The position numbers and the translations under genes are program-made. From the NCBI GenBank assembly GCA_037176725.1, contig JAZBRS010000037.1, positions 11,860,001 to 11,924,000 on the forward strand: a DNA stretch of 64,000 nucleotides, in the 5' to 3' direction. Positions within the stretch are counted from its first letter, which is position 1; each line of letters opens with the position of its first letter. The notes beneath the pieces are model-generated. The model ran no database searches. It was given only the letters and a program-made list of their open reading frames with translations, and was not told the origin of the DNA. The stretch comes from Posidonia oceanica (Eukaryota; Streptophyta; Magnoliopsida; Alismatales; Posidoniaceae). Of the stretch, positions 55,169 through 64,000 are shown one piece after another.

Positions 55169-56521
55169 TGTAACGACCTCCAAGTCGTTACCACTCAACC
55201 TAGCTACCATTTTTTTTATTTACAGTAATGCACTACAGAACTAATATTCTCACAATCACTATAAAGTAGAATAAAATAAATATAATTAACTCACTTACCC
55301 AGAACCCTCGATATGTGACAGCGTGACTCCTTTCTTATGTGCACTAGTAACACCAGCTTCTATCCTGCACCTGCCAAAAATAGAAAACAAAGCACACGTG
55401 AGTGACCACTCAATCGGTCACCCAGCACACACCCCACCTAGGCACACAAAGTAGCTCGGCAAGCAACGCCGAGGGAACAGGCGTAACCACGCCACAAGCA
55501 AACAATGCACCGGCATCTCACCTGGATGCCACAATAGGGCATACCTCGTTGCCCAAGAAGCAAACCTTTAAAGCATGACTTTGAAATCATTTTTCTCTAT
55601 TCCTTTTAAAATCATATGCATGCTCATTTCAAAACCATTATGCACACTTGAAATCACCACTCTAGCCAAATCAAGCCCAAAACTACACAATCTAGTCCCT
55701 CACGCTCTCTATGCGGACTAGACGGCCAACCGTGTCTGAATGCTCTCAATTGCATCCAGAACACACAACATAGCAACACCAAAGCCAACAACCAATGTTG
55801 AGACACTGCTCAGCAAAACCTCAGCGCCTCACTAGTGCAGGACCCACGCCCCACAGGCGTGGCCACAACACTAACAACCACACACAAGCAAATTGTGACG
55901 TCACTTGGGCCTAAGCAACCGACACCTAGCCACAAGAAGTCCATCAAGGCACGACCACGGTGTCCCTACACTGCCACGGACGACCACCCTGTGGAGGAGT
56001 CAGTTCGTCCCTAACCTGCAAGCCTCCAAAGGCTAACCACACAGGAAAGCCTGGCCTACAAGCCTCAAAAGGCCAACCACACAGGAAAGCCTGTCCTGTC
56101 TCTCAGCAGGACGTCACCAGAAATAGGGCACGTGCTCCACCCGCCCTGGCCAAACACCCATAGGGTACGTCGCAACGTCCTAACTTTGTGCTCCAAACCC
56201 CTGAGGCTCCTCACCCCCAGGCTCAGTCAACACCAAGCAGTCTCGGTACCGTACTAGCAAGGGTATCACATCTAGCTATTCAGAGGTCTCATACCCCCTG
56301 GGTCAACTGCCACGACACCACTATGTACTGTCAGTACCCTAGGTCCTCGGTGCCTGGAGCAAGCGGAGTGTCATACCTCCAAGTCCAGTTGGCACCTCGA
56401 CCCATGGACCTCAGTCTCGACCTCGTGAATGACAATCAAGGAGTATCATACCTCCAAGATCGGATAAACACTTACCTCAACCTCTTGGTCACAGAACCTC
56501 AACCTAGGCTACGTGCCCGAC
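55169..56521 (-). mobile_element. Inverted LTR fragment related to the LARD-like element
   Basis: It begins TGTAACGACCTCCAAGTCG and continues as the reverse complement of the LARD LTR 3' end (CTCAACCTAGCTACC, CAGCGTGACTCCT, ATGTGCACTAG and CTATCCTGCAC are shared). It extends to sequences related to about 45900-46500 of the 3' LTR and is cut by the next LTR at 56522. It interrupts the putative exon ending at 55168. Divergence from the LARD copy is considerable. Confidence 0.8.
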
Positions 56522-58593
56522 TGTTGACACCCCGTTTGGGCACCATTTGTCGACAGATTGCTTCTGAAGGTGATTGCTTGGATCATGGCATGGCGGACCC
56601 CACCTTTTCACCCCAAACCAAACCTTAAACCAAACCAAACCCTCGAAACCTACCCGAAACCCTCACATCCACTAGCCTTCAACATCCCAAGCCCATTTTA
56701 TGGTCCCACACTAGAGAAGTGGGCCCAGAATCCAAGAGAGTAGAGCCTATTTAGGAACCCCGTGGGTTTGTCTCATGGATTGGTCTCGTGGGTTGCTCCA
56801 GCGGTTTGCCCTGTGCCAATGGCTCCGGCAGCTGAGGATTGATCGGTCCATTCACAGATGGAACACTTGATTCTCGCTCCCGATTGGCCCTCATAGATCT
56901 GGGCATGTTCCTCTACATCTCTGAACCATTGTACCCCTTCTTGCCAATCAAATTCCCATCCAATCCATTGCATGCATCCTAACCAGCCATTCAAATCTTA
57001 GATCTGCATGAGTGGCATCCATGCAACGTCCACCCATATAAAAACTACTCCCCACCGACCTCCAGCCCCCCGGTTGTCATTCCCCTGGTTGCTCCGACCA
57101 CCCTGAGCCACCCATACAGCTAGTAACCCCTCTCGCCGGCCAATACCCTCTTCTCTGGTGAGAGTACGCCCATCACAGCCCCTGCGTCCAGCCATCCATC
57201 GCAATTCACACCCTGAGCCAAACACCCAGCTCCCTGGCCTCCTCTTATACTCCCAGCAACCTTCCTCTCAACCCTGCACCGCCGTGAGCCATCATGAGCC
57301 GAGCCAAGCGTCTGCCGAACCCACCTCCGGCCACCTCTGTGAATTTGTGGTCGGTTAACCTAGACCGATGCAGCCCGAGCATCGTTGTCTCCGAGCATCC
57401 CCCACACGATCCTCGGACATCAACAGATGCACCAAAGCCTGTCGAGCCCCTGCCGTCTCGTCCTACACTGCCGCCGACTGGAGCGACGACAGCCATGCCC
57501 GTTCGGCGTCGCGAGCCACCACCGCATGCGAACTCAGGTAAGTATCACCTTCCTGAGACTCGTAGTGGCCTAATCTAGCTTTATAATCCTTTAATTGTGC
57601 GCATTCCCTTTGTTCGTTGAGTTTTCTTGCATTTACATCCTTGTCTTCTCTGGCGGCGGCTTCACCAGCCGTGTGAGGCCTCTGGCCATTGAGCATGGCT
57701 GGGGAGTCATCGTCTCATGTGCATTGCATCCTTTGTCCCCCCGCATCCTTCCCAAGCCACTACGAAGGAGTTCGAGCCTGCAGCTCGTCAGCCCGGCCCA
57801 CGACCGTCGAGCTAGGTCGGTGTGGGGTGACAGACCATGTTTTATTGTTTTCTTCATCTGGCCTTGTTCCTTGGACCTCCCTTGACCTCTCCCATCATTC
57901 GCCCGGAGCTCTAGCCACGTCTTGAGAGCTCACGACCCATCTCAGGGCTGGCAAACAAGCCAGTTTCCGGCAATGTTGGCTGAGGGTGGAGGATGGGATC
58001 CACATCTTCATTTCATGGTTTCTTTGCATGTTTGTGTTCCCTGTTATGCCATCTTGCTCTGTGGATGTTTAGTTGCTTATTTTGCATTTGATTGCATAGC
58101 TTAATTGAGTGATGAAGTTCGCGGCCTAGCAGCCAGACCTGCTCGCGGAATGGTCCCGTGGGTTGGTCTCGCGGTTTGCTCCCGCGTTTTTTGCAGTAGC
58201 CCAGACCAGCGTAAATAGAGCATTCCCTTTTGGTTTGAGCATGGTTTTCCACATCCGATTAACCACTGTGCATGCCCTTGCATCCAAACATGTTGCTTGA
58301 TCATTGTTTCTTTGTTTCATGCCTTGCGCCACCGATTTTCTTGTGGTTTTACGCCTCCGCTTTGTTTCTCTTTACATGCCGCATCCTTGTATTGCATGGT
58401 TTTCACCAACGTTTTGTTTCTCGCCTGCACTGCATTAGGGCAATGATGCTTATAGTCTAGAGTTCTCTTGAATCGAGGCATGCCCGGTTCAGATCACTGG
58501 CAGTGCTATTGAGCACATAGGTCTCATATTTTGTTTTCCATCATGCATCATGGCATCTTAAGCATACATTAAAACATATTAAAGCATTCATAG
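56522..58593 (+). mobile_element. Ogre/Tat-like LTR segment 1
   Basis: It starts TGTTGACACCCCGTTTGGGC and has an ACCAAACC/AAACCC-rich tract at about 56600-56680. GC-rich leader-like sequence to TCAGGTAAGTATC at 57534 is followed by CTGGCGGCGGCTTCACCAGC near 57650. Its end (58260-58590) matches 63300-63610 of segment 3, including GGGCAATGATGCTTA, and is truncated by segment 2. There is no coding domain and no palindromic 29-bp units. The Ogre/Tat assignment rests on the 3' motifs seen in segment 3. Confidence 0.65.
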
Positions 58594-60270
58594 TATAGAC
58601 ACTCCATTTTGACAGGCTTTAAGTCGACGGATTTCACTTGGAGGAACGAGCTCGGAAGCGGTGGAATCAAACTTTCCACCCAAACCCTCAGAACCAACCT
58701 TTTCACCCAAACCGACCCAAAACCCCACTTTCAACCTAAACCCACTTAAACCTACCTAAACAATACCCAAACCAATCCTAAGCCTTAAACCAAGCCTTAA
58801 CCTAAGCCAAAATCCCCCAAAACAACCTTGAAACACCTCTGGGACGTTAGACACTGCTTGTGCCAGCGTCTAACGTTAGACGCTGTCTGTGCTAGTGTCT
58901 TACGTTGGGCGCAGCTCCGGCGAGCATCCAACGCGTCAGGACAGCCAGTGCCCTTTGGCCGGCTTCCGCTCGCTCCTACCACCCCACGACCTCACGTCCA
59001 CTCCCCACTTACTAGCCCACTCCCTCCAAATGCTAGAAACAACCCACACTTACTACCCGTCCTCTCCGGCCTACCACCTCGCGACTTCGCCGGCTACTTG
59101 CTCCTCACAGCCATTCTCCACCGCCTCGCTGGCCTGACACCTGCAAACCTGACAGCACTAACTCCCTACCACCTTCCCTGCACCACCTGCAACCTAACAG
59201 CCCTCTCCCTTCTCCACTTACTCCCTTGCACTCCTCCTTCCTCGAGGGCGTCGGTGCCACAACCCATTTTCCACGGCCGAGAGAACTAGAGAACCCAACT
59301 CCTCCTGATTTTTCTCCACCACTCCAAAACCCACTAGAGAGCTTGAGAGAACCCCCAGCAATCCAGAACCCTCCTCCTTATGTGAGAGAATCCCACCGTA
59401 GCCTTCCAACCTTCGAGCTCGTCGCAGTCTGTCCTCCTCGTCGGCCGACCGCACATAACTCCTCCGGGCCACATATAGGTAATCTTCTCTTCCTCGGTGC
59501 GCTCCTCATCTTCTTCCTCATCGTAGAAATGCTTCATAGCCAAGCTTCATGGCTTTCCAGCCTCTCAAATGGATGAAAATGCTATGAACGCTGGCGACAA
59601 GAAGGAGGAGGTGGGTGGAGCAATCCACGCACCCTTTTTTTGCTTTGAATACATGTCCATGTTCGTTATTGCATGCTTATGCTCACTAGGTATTTAGTTT
59701 TCTGTTCTGGATCGATTTGAGCATCGATTCTTGCCGGGAAGTATCCCGATCTGTTAGACGCACAAACTGGTGCGTCTAATGTTGGACGTGCCCTGTGGCA
59801 GCATCCAACGCCCTTGCTGTCTTTTGTTAGCTTATTTCCTTGCTGTGGATTAAATATTGTCCTATTTGCTTTGATGTCTTGCATGCTTTCCCTTATGCTT
59901 CTGGATTCTATGTTAGGAATCATGTATCGTTTTTTGACTTGGTTTCCTTCTCCATATTTTAAATGGTTCGCTTGGGTGTTGGACGCTGAGTGCTTCAGCG
60001 TTTTATGTAAGACGCAGGCCCCTTCAGCGTTTTACACCCCAGTGTGTTATTTTGCATCTTAGCATCTTATAATCACGTTTGTTTGAGATGTTTATCTTGT
60101 CTATGTGTGCATGTTGATATCTGGACCTTCCTTCAGTTATTTGCAGGTTTATACAATGCCTTTTTTTATCAGTTTGCATGCTAAGTCTTATGCCTCTGCT
60201 TTCTCTATGTTGGACGCTGAGTGCTCCAGCGTTTTATGTAAAACGCTGGGTACTCAAGCATCTAACAACC
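58594..60270 (+). mobile_element. Ogre/Tat-like LTR segment 2
   Basis: It begins GTATAGACACTCCATTTTG, a mutated form of the segment 3 start TGTAGACACCCCAATTTTG, followed by the parallel GTCGACGG..GCTCGG..GGTGG positions. A CCTAAACC-type tract occupies about 58690-58810. It carries four of the palindromic loci (58846, 59753, 59978, 60209). A GTAAT/GTAAG-type junction near 59478 parallels those at 57534 and 61026. It is cut by segment 3. Confidence 0.65.
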
Positions 60271-63228
60271 TGTAGACACCCCAATTTTGTAGTCTTTCGT
60301 CGGCGGTTTTCTCCCAGGAATGTGCTCGGTCGTGGTGGCCCCCACCTATTCACTAAACCCAAATCCAAACCTAAGCCTTGTCTAAAACCTAAACCCAAGC
60401 CTTGTCCAAAACCAAGCCTAGACCTAAGCCTTGTCCTAAACCAAGCCTAAACCCAAGTCCAAGCCCAAGCCCAATAAAAAAATCCAACCAAAAACACCCA
60501 AAATATCCAAAAATACTCTCTAGGTCGTTGGACGCCAGATGTGCCCGCGTCTTATGTAAGACGTAGGGAATCCAGCGTCTAACACCTTTCAGCTCTTTGG
60601 GGTGTTGGATGCTACCTGAGGCAGCATCCTACGTTGGACGCCGCTTAGATAGGCGTCCAACACACCGAGACTGACAGAATTTGTTTTTGGAATTCCAAAT
60701 GACTCCCAGGTGCAAATCCTCTTGTGCCCTCTGTCCTGAACACATTTCCGACCTTGTCCAGAGCCTTCGTTTCCAATTCCCACGTTACAATCCCATGTAG
60801 CCATACAAAAAAGCTTTTTCATCTTCATTTTCAAAGGCGGCACCCATTTTTCTGTGAGGATCCCTAGAGCTAACCACAGCCGAATTCCACTTGAATTCCC
60901 TCACCTCCGGCCACCTTGAGTTTGCCCAGACCTCTCACGAACCTTCCCAAAGTCTAGCTAGCCACCACAGCTACCGTCCAATCCAAGGAAAACCGTCGGC
61001 AAAGGGAAGCCACACCAACCATCAAAATAGGTAAGTATTCTTCCCCTTTTAGCTTAGAATTTCAATTCCTATGCTATGAGTGTATGTTTGAATGCTTGTA
61101 ATTTTAGTTTACTCAGTTATGTCCCTGTTTTTACTATCATCTCCTTCCTCTGGTGATGGGTTCACCGGTCGTGCGAGGCCATCGGCCAATGAGCACAGCC
61201 GGGACAGTAACCCCACCAACTCTGTGTCATGCCGTGGTCTCATGACCTTCCTAAACCTCCACCATAAGTCCTAGCCGAGCACCATGGCTTCCTGGCCCTC
61301 CGACGGCCAAAGAACCCATTGGATTTTGGCGAGAGGCAAGTGGAGGTGGGGAGGATGTTTTAAATGTCCATTTTTTATAAAACTTTCCTGTTTATGTTCG
61401 TGGATGTCTATTCTTGCTTGGGGAATGCTTTTTGTTTTGATTCGATCCGGTTAGAAGGGATTTTTAATCTGAGTGCTCTGTCAGTGCGTTGGATGCTGAG
61501 TCTGGCATGTCCAATGTTGGTCGCTGAGTCTGGCACGTCCAACGTTGGTCGCTGAGTCTGGCACGTCCAACGTTGGCCGCTACCATGGCCGGCATCCAAC
61601 GTCCTGATATTCATTTCTGCATATTTTTGTTTACAAAAAGGTTTTATGCATCTTCTGTTGGTTTGTCTGTGCCACATACAGTCTATTTTACTTTATCCCA
61701 ATCATGTTTCATTTGTAAAAACATTTGAATTTAAAATATGTTTTTCCCTGAGTTTTTACCTTGAAATCTGTTTACAGGGTGTAAGACGCCCACTGTTGCA
61801 GCGTCATACGTTGGACGCTGTATTCAGTAGCGTCCAACGTTTCTGTTCTGATTTCAGTGACTTTTATTTTATAGAATGCCTTTCAATAGCACTTGAGATC
61901 TGATGTTTGATGTTTGCAGTTGGCCCAAATCTATTTCACACATGGTTTAAACTTTCTACTGATCTCCTTGGATTTCTTTACTTAGGGGTTTATTTGACTC
62001 ATTTGCCAAATTGTCTTACATCCTAGACTGTCATCTTTTGAAATAATATTTGAGGATAGATGTTGAGATGCATGTCATGATTTTATATCATATTCCTATT
62101 GTTTTCTTGAATTTCATGTGTTAAATGAAATGTCTATAAGTTTCAGCCAAATTACAGTGATTTATCTGAACTTTATGCGTTAGACGCCCCAGTCCTTGCG
62201 TCTAACGTTGGATGCTGTATATCCCAGCGTCCAACAGTTCCAGTAGGCAGAATTTTGTTTTTTTGGCTTTTCAATGTTGATTCTGCGCATGTATGTTTAT
62301 GTTTTGATTTCCCAGATTGGTCTGCATGTTTACAATAGTCCCAAGGTTTTCAACTCTTGTCTTTTGGCATATTTCAAAGGCATTTAGTACATTTTCAAAG
62401 GCATATAGCATGTTTTCACTTGGCATGGCATAATCGCCCTCGGGCGTACAATAAATGGCATCATTGCCAACATTTAGCCACAAATGAGTGGAATAGCCCA
62501 GAAAGACTGACTCTCTTGGGCGCATGGGGGTGCCTAACACCTTCCCCATGCGTAATAGGAGTCCTTGCCTGATCTCTGGCCCGTAATGACTTTGTGTCAT
62601 ATCCTTTGCATTTTATTTATTTTACATGTTTTTTCTAGTTTTCCTTGTCTTCCGGTTTTCCAAATAGACTAGGTGGTGACTCAAAGTTTTGTTTTCTTTC
62701 CTTCAGCCTTCGCCCATTTTTTACATCTTTTTGTCGTGACCCGCAATTCGGTTCATCGAGCCATTCGGTCACATGGTTACACAACCCGCTTTCAGTTCCA
62801 ACCAGTTTTATGCCTGTGTCTTGTTCTTAAATCTTTCTGGCTTCTCATCTTGATTGTCTAGCATGATTTGCATGTCTCTTGTTGCCATATTGCATTTGCA
62901 TCATGTTTAAACATTTAGCATGCATGCATATCTTTCAAAATCTAGGTTCAGGTGTTGGACGCTGATGATCCCAGCTTCCAACGTTAGACGTAGGTCATCC
63001 CAGCGTTTAACACCCTCTACCTGTTTAAAACAGATTTGTCGCTTGCATTCGACTTCCGAGTTGTTGCTTTGATCTTTTGGCATAGTTCATCTGCACATTG
63101 GCTTTTACATAGCATGAAAATCCCTGTTTTCCAAATGAGCATGTCTTTCTGCAGGTTTTCTGTCCCCTGTGTTGGATGCTGGTTGCTCCAGCGTTTAACA
63201 TAGGACGTTGGGTATTCCAGCGTCCAGC
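58846..63228 (+). repeat. Dispersed palindromic 28-29-bp units (25 units, 11 loci)
   Basis: The consensus is arm GTTGGACGCTG, 7-nt loop, arm CAGCGTCCAAC. Units abut without spacer: 58846 (three units to 58932), 59753 (two, to 59809), 59978 (two, to 60035), 60209 (two, to 60266), 60527 (two, to 60583), 60604 (two, to 60661), 61488 (four, to 61600), 61781 (two, to 61838), 62179 (two, to 62235), 62954 (two, to 63011) and 63171 (two, to 63228). Arms vary together in many units (GTTGGAC with GTCCAAC, GTTAGAC with GTCTAAC, GTAA with TTAC). Loops are variable. Spacing between loci is irregular, from 20 to about 900 bp. Confidence 0.93.
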
Positions 63229-64000
63229 ACTTTACAACTTGCTGCGCTTGGTTTTTTAATGCCGATTTTGTTTCAGATGTCGTTTTCTGCACTTTGTCAC
63301 TTCCAATACATGCCTTAGCACCCATGCATGTGGTTGGATCCCTGTTTCTCATGTTACACCTTGCATCGCCTGTTTTCCTGTGGTTTTCCGCCCCGGACTT
63401 GTTTTCTATCGCATGTCGCTATTCGCATTGCATGGTTTTATTCGCCGTTTTGATTTCTCGCCTGCATTGCATTTAGGGCAGTGATGCTTACTATCTAAGT
63501 TCTTATGAACCAGGGCACGCCTAGTTTAGAACACTGGGCACATAGATTGCATGTTTAATTCCCATCACGCATCTTAGCATCTTGAGCATGTAATTAAGTA
63601 TTTATAGCATGGCATAGCATCCCTCGCCCCTCGGGCGTACAGTAAAGGCAAGCAATTGCCGACATTCCTGCATATGCGAGAGAGAAGCCTAGAAAGACTA
63701 ATTCCGGGCATATTGGGGGTGCTTAACACCTTCCCCGTGCGTAACAGGAGTCCTTACCCTTTCTCTTGGCCTACAATGACTATTATGCCTTTATCCTAGG
63801 CATGAGTCATTTATTTTGCATAGCAATGCACCCATTTGCATGTTTTCATGCTTTTCCTCGGTTTTCCTCATCTTCTGATTTAATAGACTTGGTGGCGACT
63901 CCGAATTTGCTTTATCTTTGTTTTTCCGTCTTTTTCCGGTGTTTTCGAGTCGAGTTTTCTTCCTCGGATCCACTTGCTATCAGTGCCCCATTATCGGTCG
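60271..64000 (+). mobile_element. Ogre/Tat-like LTR segment 3, runs off window
   Basis: It starts TGTAGACACCCCAATTTTG, then a CCTAAACC/AAGCC tract (60345-60475), GTAAGTATTCTTCC at 61027, and seven palindromic loci. The block with CGGGCGTACA, CTAACACCTTCCCC, GCGTAA and GGAGTCC, a well-known signature of Tat/Ogre LTR ends, occurs twice (62430-62570 and 63635-63760). Each is followed by GGTGGTGACTC or GGTGGCGACTCC. So an LTR 3' part is duplicated within the segment. No internal region or primer site is reached before the window ends. Confidence 0.7.
60345..60475 (+). repeat. Degenerate CCTAAACC/AAGCC tract in LTR
   Basis: C-rich words CCTAAACC, CCTAAGCC and AACCCAAGCC repeat irregularly over 130 bp. 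Comparable tracts sit at the same relative position in segments 1 (about 56600-56680) and 2 (about 58690-58810). They resemble degenerate plant telomere repeat (CCCTAAA) but are not true telomeric arrays. Confidence 0.75.

Noticed and set aside
56572..59576. Pro/Ser/Arg-rich plus-strand frames in LTR segments
   Set aside because: GC-rich LTR leader-like sequence yields many overlapping frames on both strands with no family resemblance.
60345..60475. Interstitial telomere repeat
   Set aside because: Words are irregular mixtures of CCTAAACC, CCTAAGCC and CCCAAGCC rather than arrays of CCCTAAA; kept only as a telomere-like tract.
58846..63228. CRISPR-like array (29-bp palindromic repeats)
   Set aside because: Units abut or are irregularly spaced, there are no unique regular spacers, and the context is a plant LTR. 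The size resemblance is coincidental.

Overview
The window is plant nuclear DNA, from an angiosperm with a repeat-rich genome. The evidence is a plastid-targeted FabZ gene with GT-AG introns, Copia and Gypsy LTR retrotransposons using tRNA-iMet primer sites, hAT transposons, an L1-type LINE and Ogre/Tat-like LTRs. I cannot name the species from the sequence. Only one gene looks functional: 3-hydroxyacyl-ACP dehydratase (FABZ, + strand, 4 exons, 230 aa, 2390-37480). Nearly everything else is transposable-element sequence or tandem repeat.

Layout. 1-1445: decayed Gypsy integrase (- strand). 1446-2389: spacer, TATA-like box and a 5' leader with a 65-bp tandem duplication. 2390-3059: FABZ exons 1-3. 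3060-37228: a 34.2-kb intron 3, ending at exon 4 (37229-37480). About 33 kb of this intron is nested elements. In order they are: a hAT MITE with perfect 8-bp target duplication (3719-4276) inside older hAT-like sequence; a 5'-truncated LINE (- strand, about 4440-10368); inside the LINE, a TG..CA-bounded LTR unit with 5-bp target duplication (5952-8186) carrying an intronless, broken ATG18/BCAS3-type copy; a Gypsy element (- strand, LTR from 10369, body to about 25650) whose LTR is split by a Copia (11749-20459, target duplication AAAAC), itself split by a hAT element with 572-bp tandem repeats; a head-to-head duplicated gag (25647-26602); a second hAT (about 26603-35147) split by a nearly complete Copia (29961-34917, target duplication GTACT); a Gypsy RNase H fragment; and a truncated Copia 5' end. 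Only about 1.1 kb of the intron looks non-TE.

Downstream of FABZ: about 2.5 kb of 3' UTR and spacer. Next is a large LTR element (40021-47712) with a 3.69-kb 3' LTR, a primer site, and a 2.8-kb internal region with no recognisable gag or pol but full of hairpins; it resembles a LARD. A decayed Copia follows (47713-about 50660). Then comes a possible truncated multi-exon gene or TE gene (51300-55168) whose putative intron is an AT-rich higher-order tandem array. An inverted LTR fragment related to the LARD (55169-56521) precedes three successive Ogre/Tat-like LTR segments to the window end.

Most notable: (i) 25 palindromic 28-29-bp units at 11 places in the last two LTR segments (58846-63228), in pairs, one triplet and one quadruplet; (ii) a hairpin array in the LARD internal region whose stems co-vary between units; (iii) the ATG18-like copy bounded by LTR-type ends; (iv) a long gag inverted repeat lying in the intron of a transcribed gene; and (v) the giant intron that begins right after the codon for the FabZ catalytic glutamate. 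All functional ideas about the repeats are inference.
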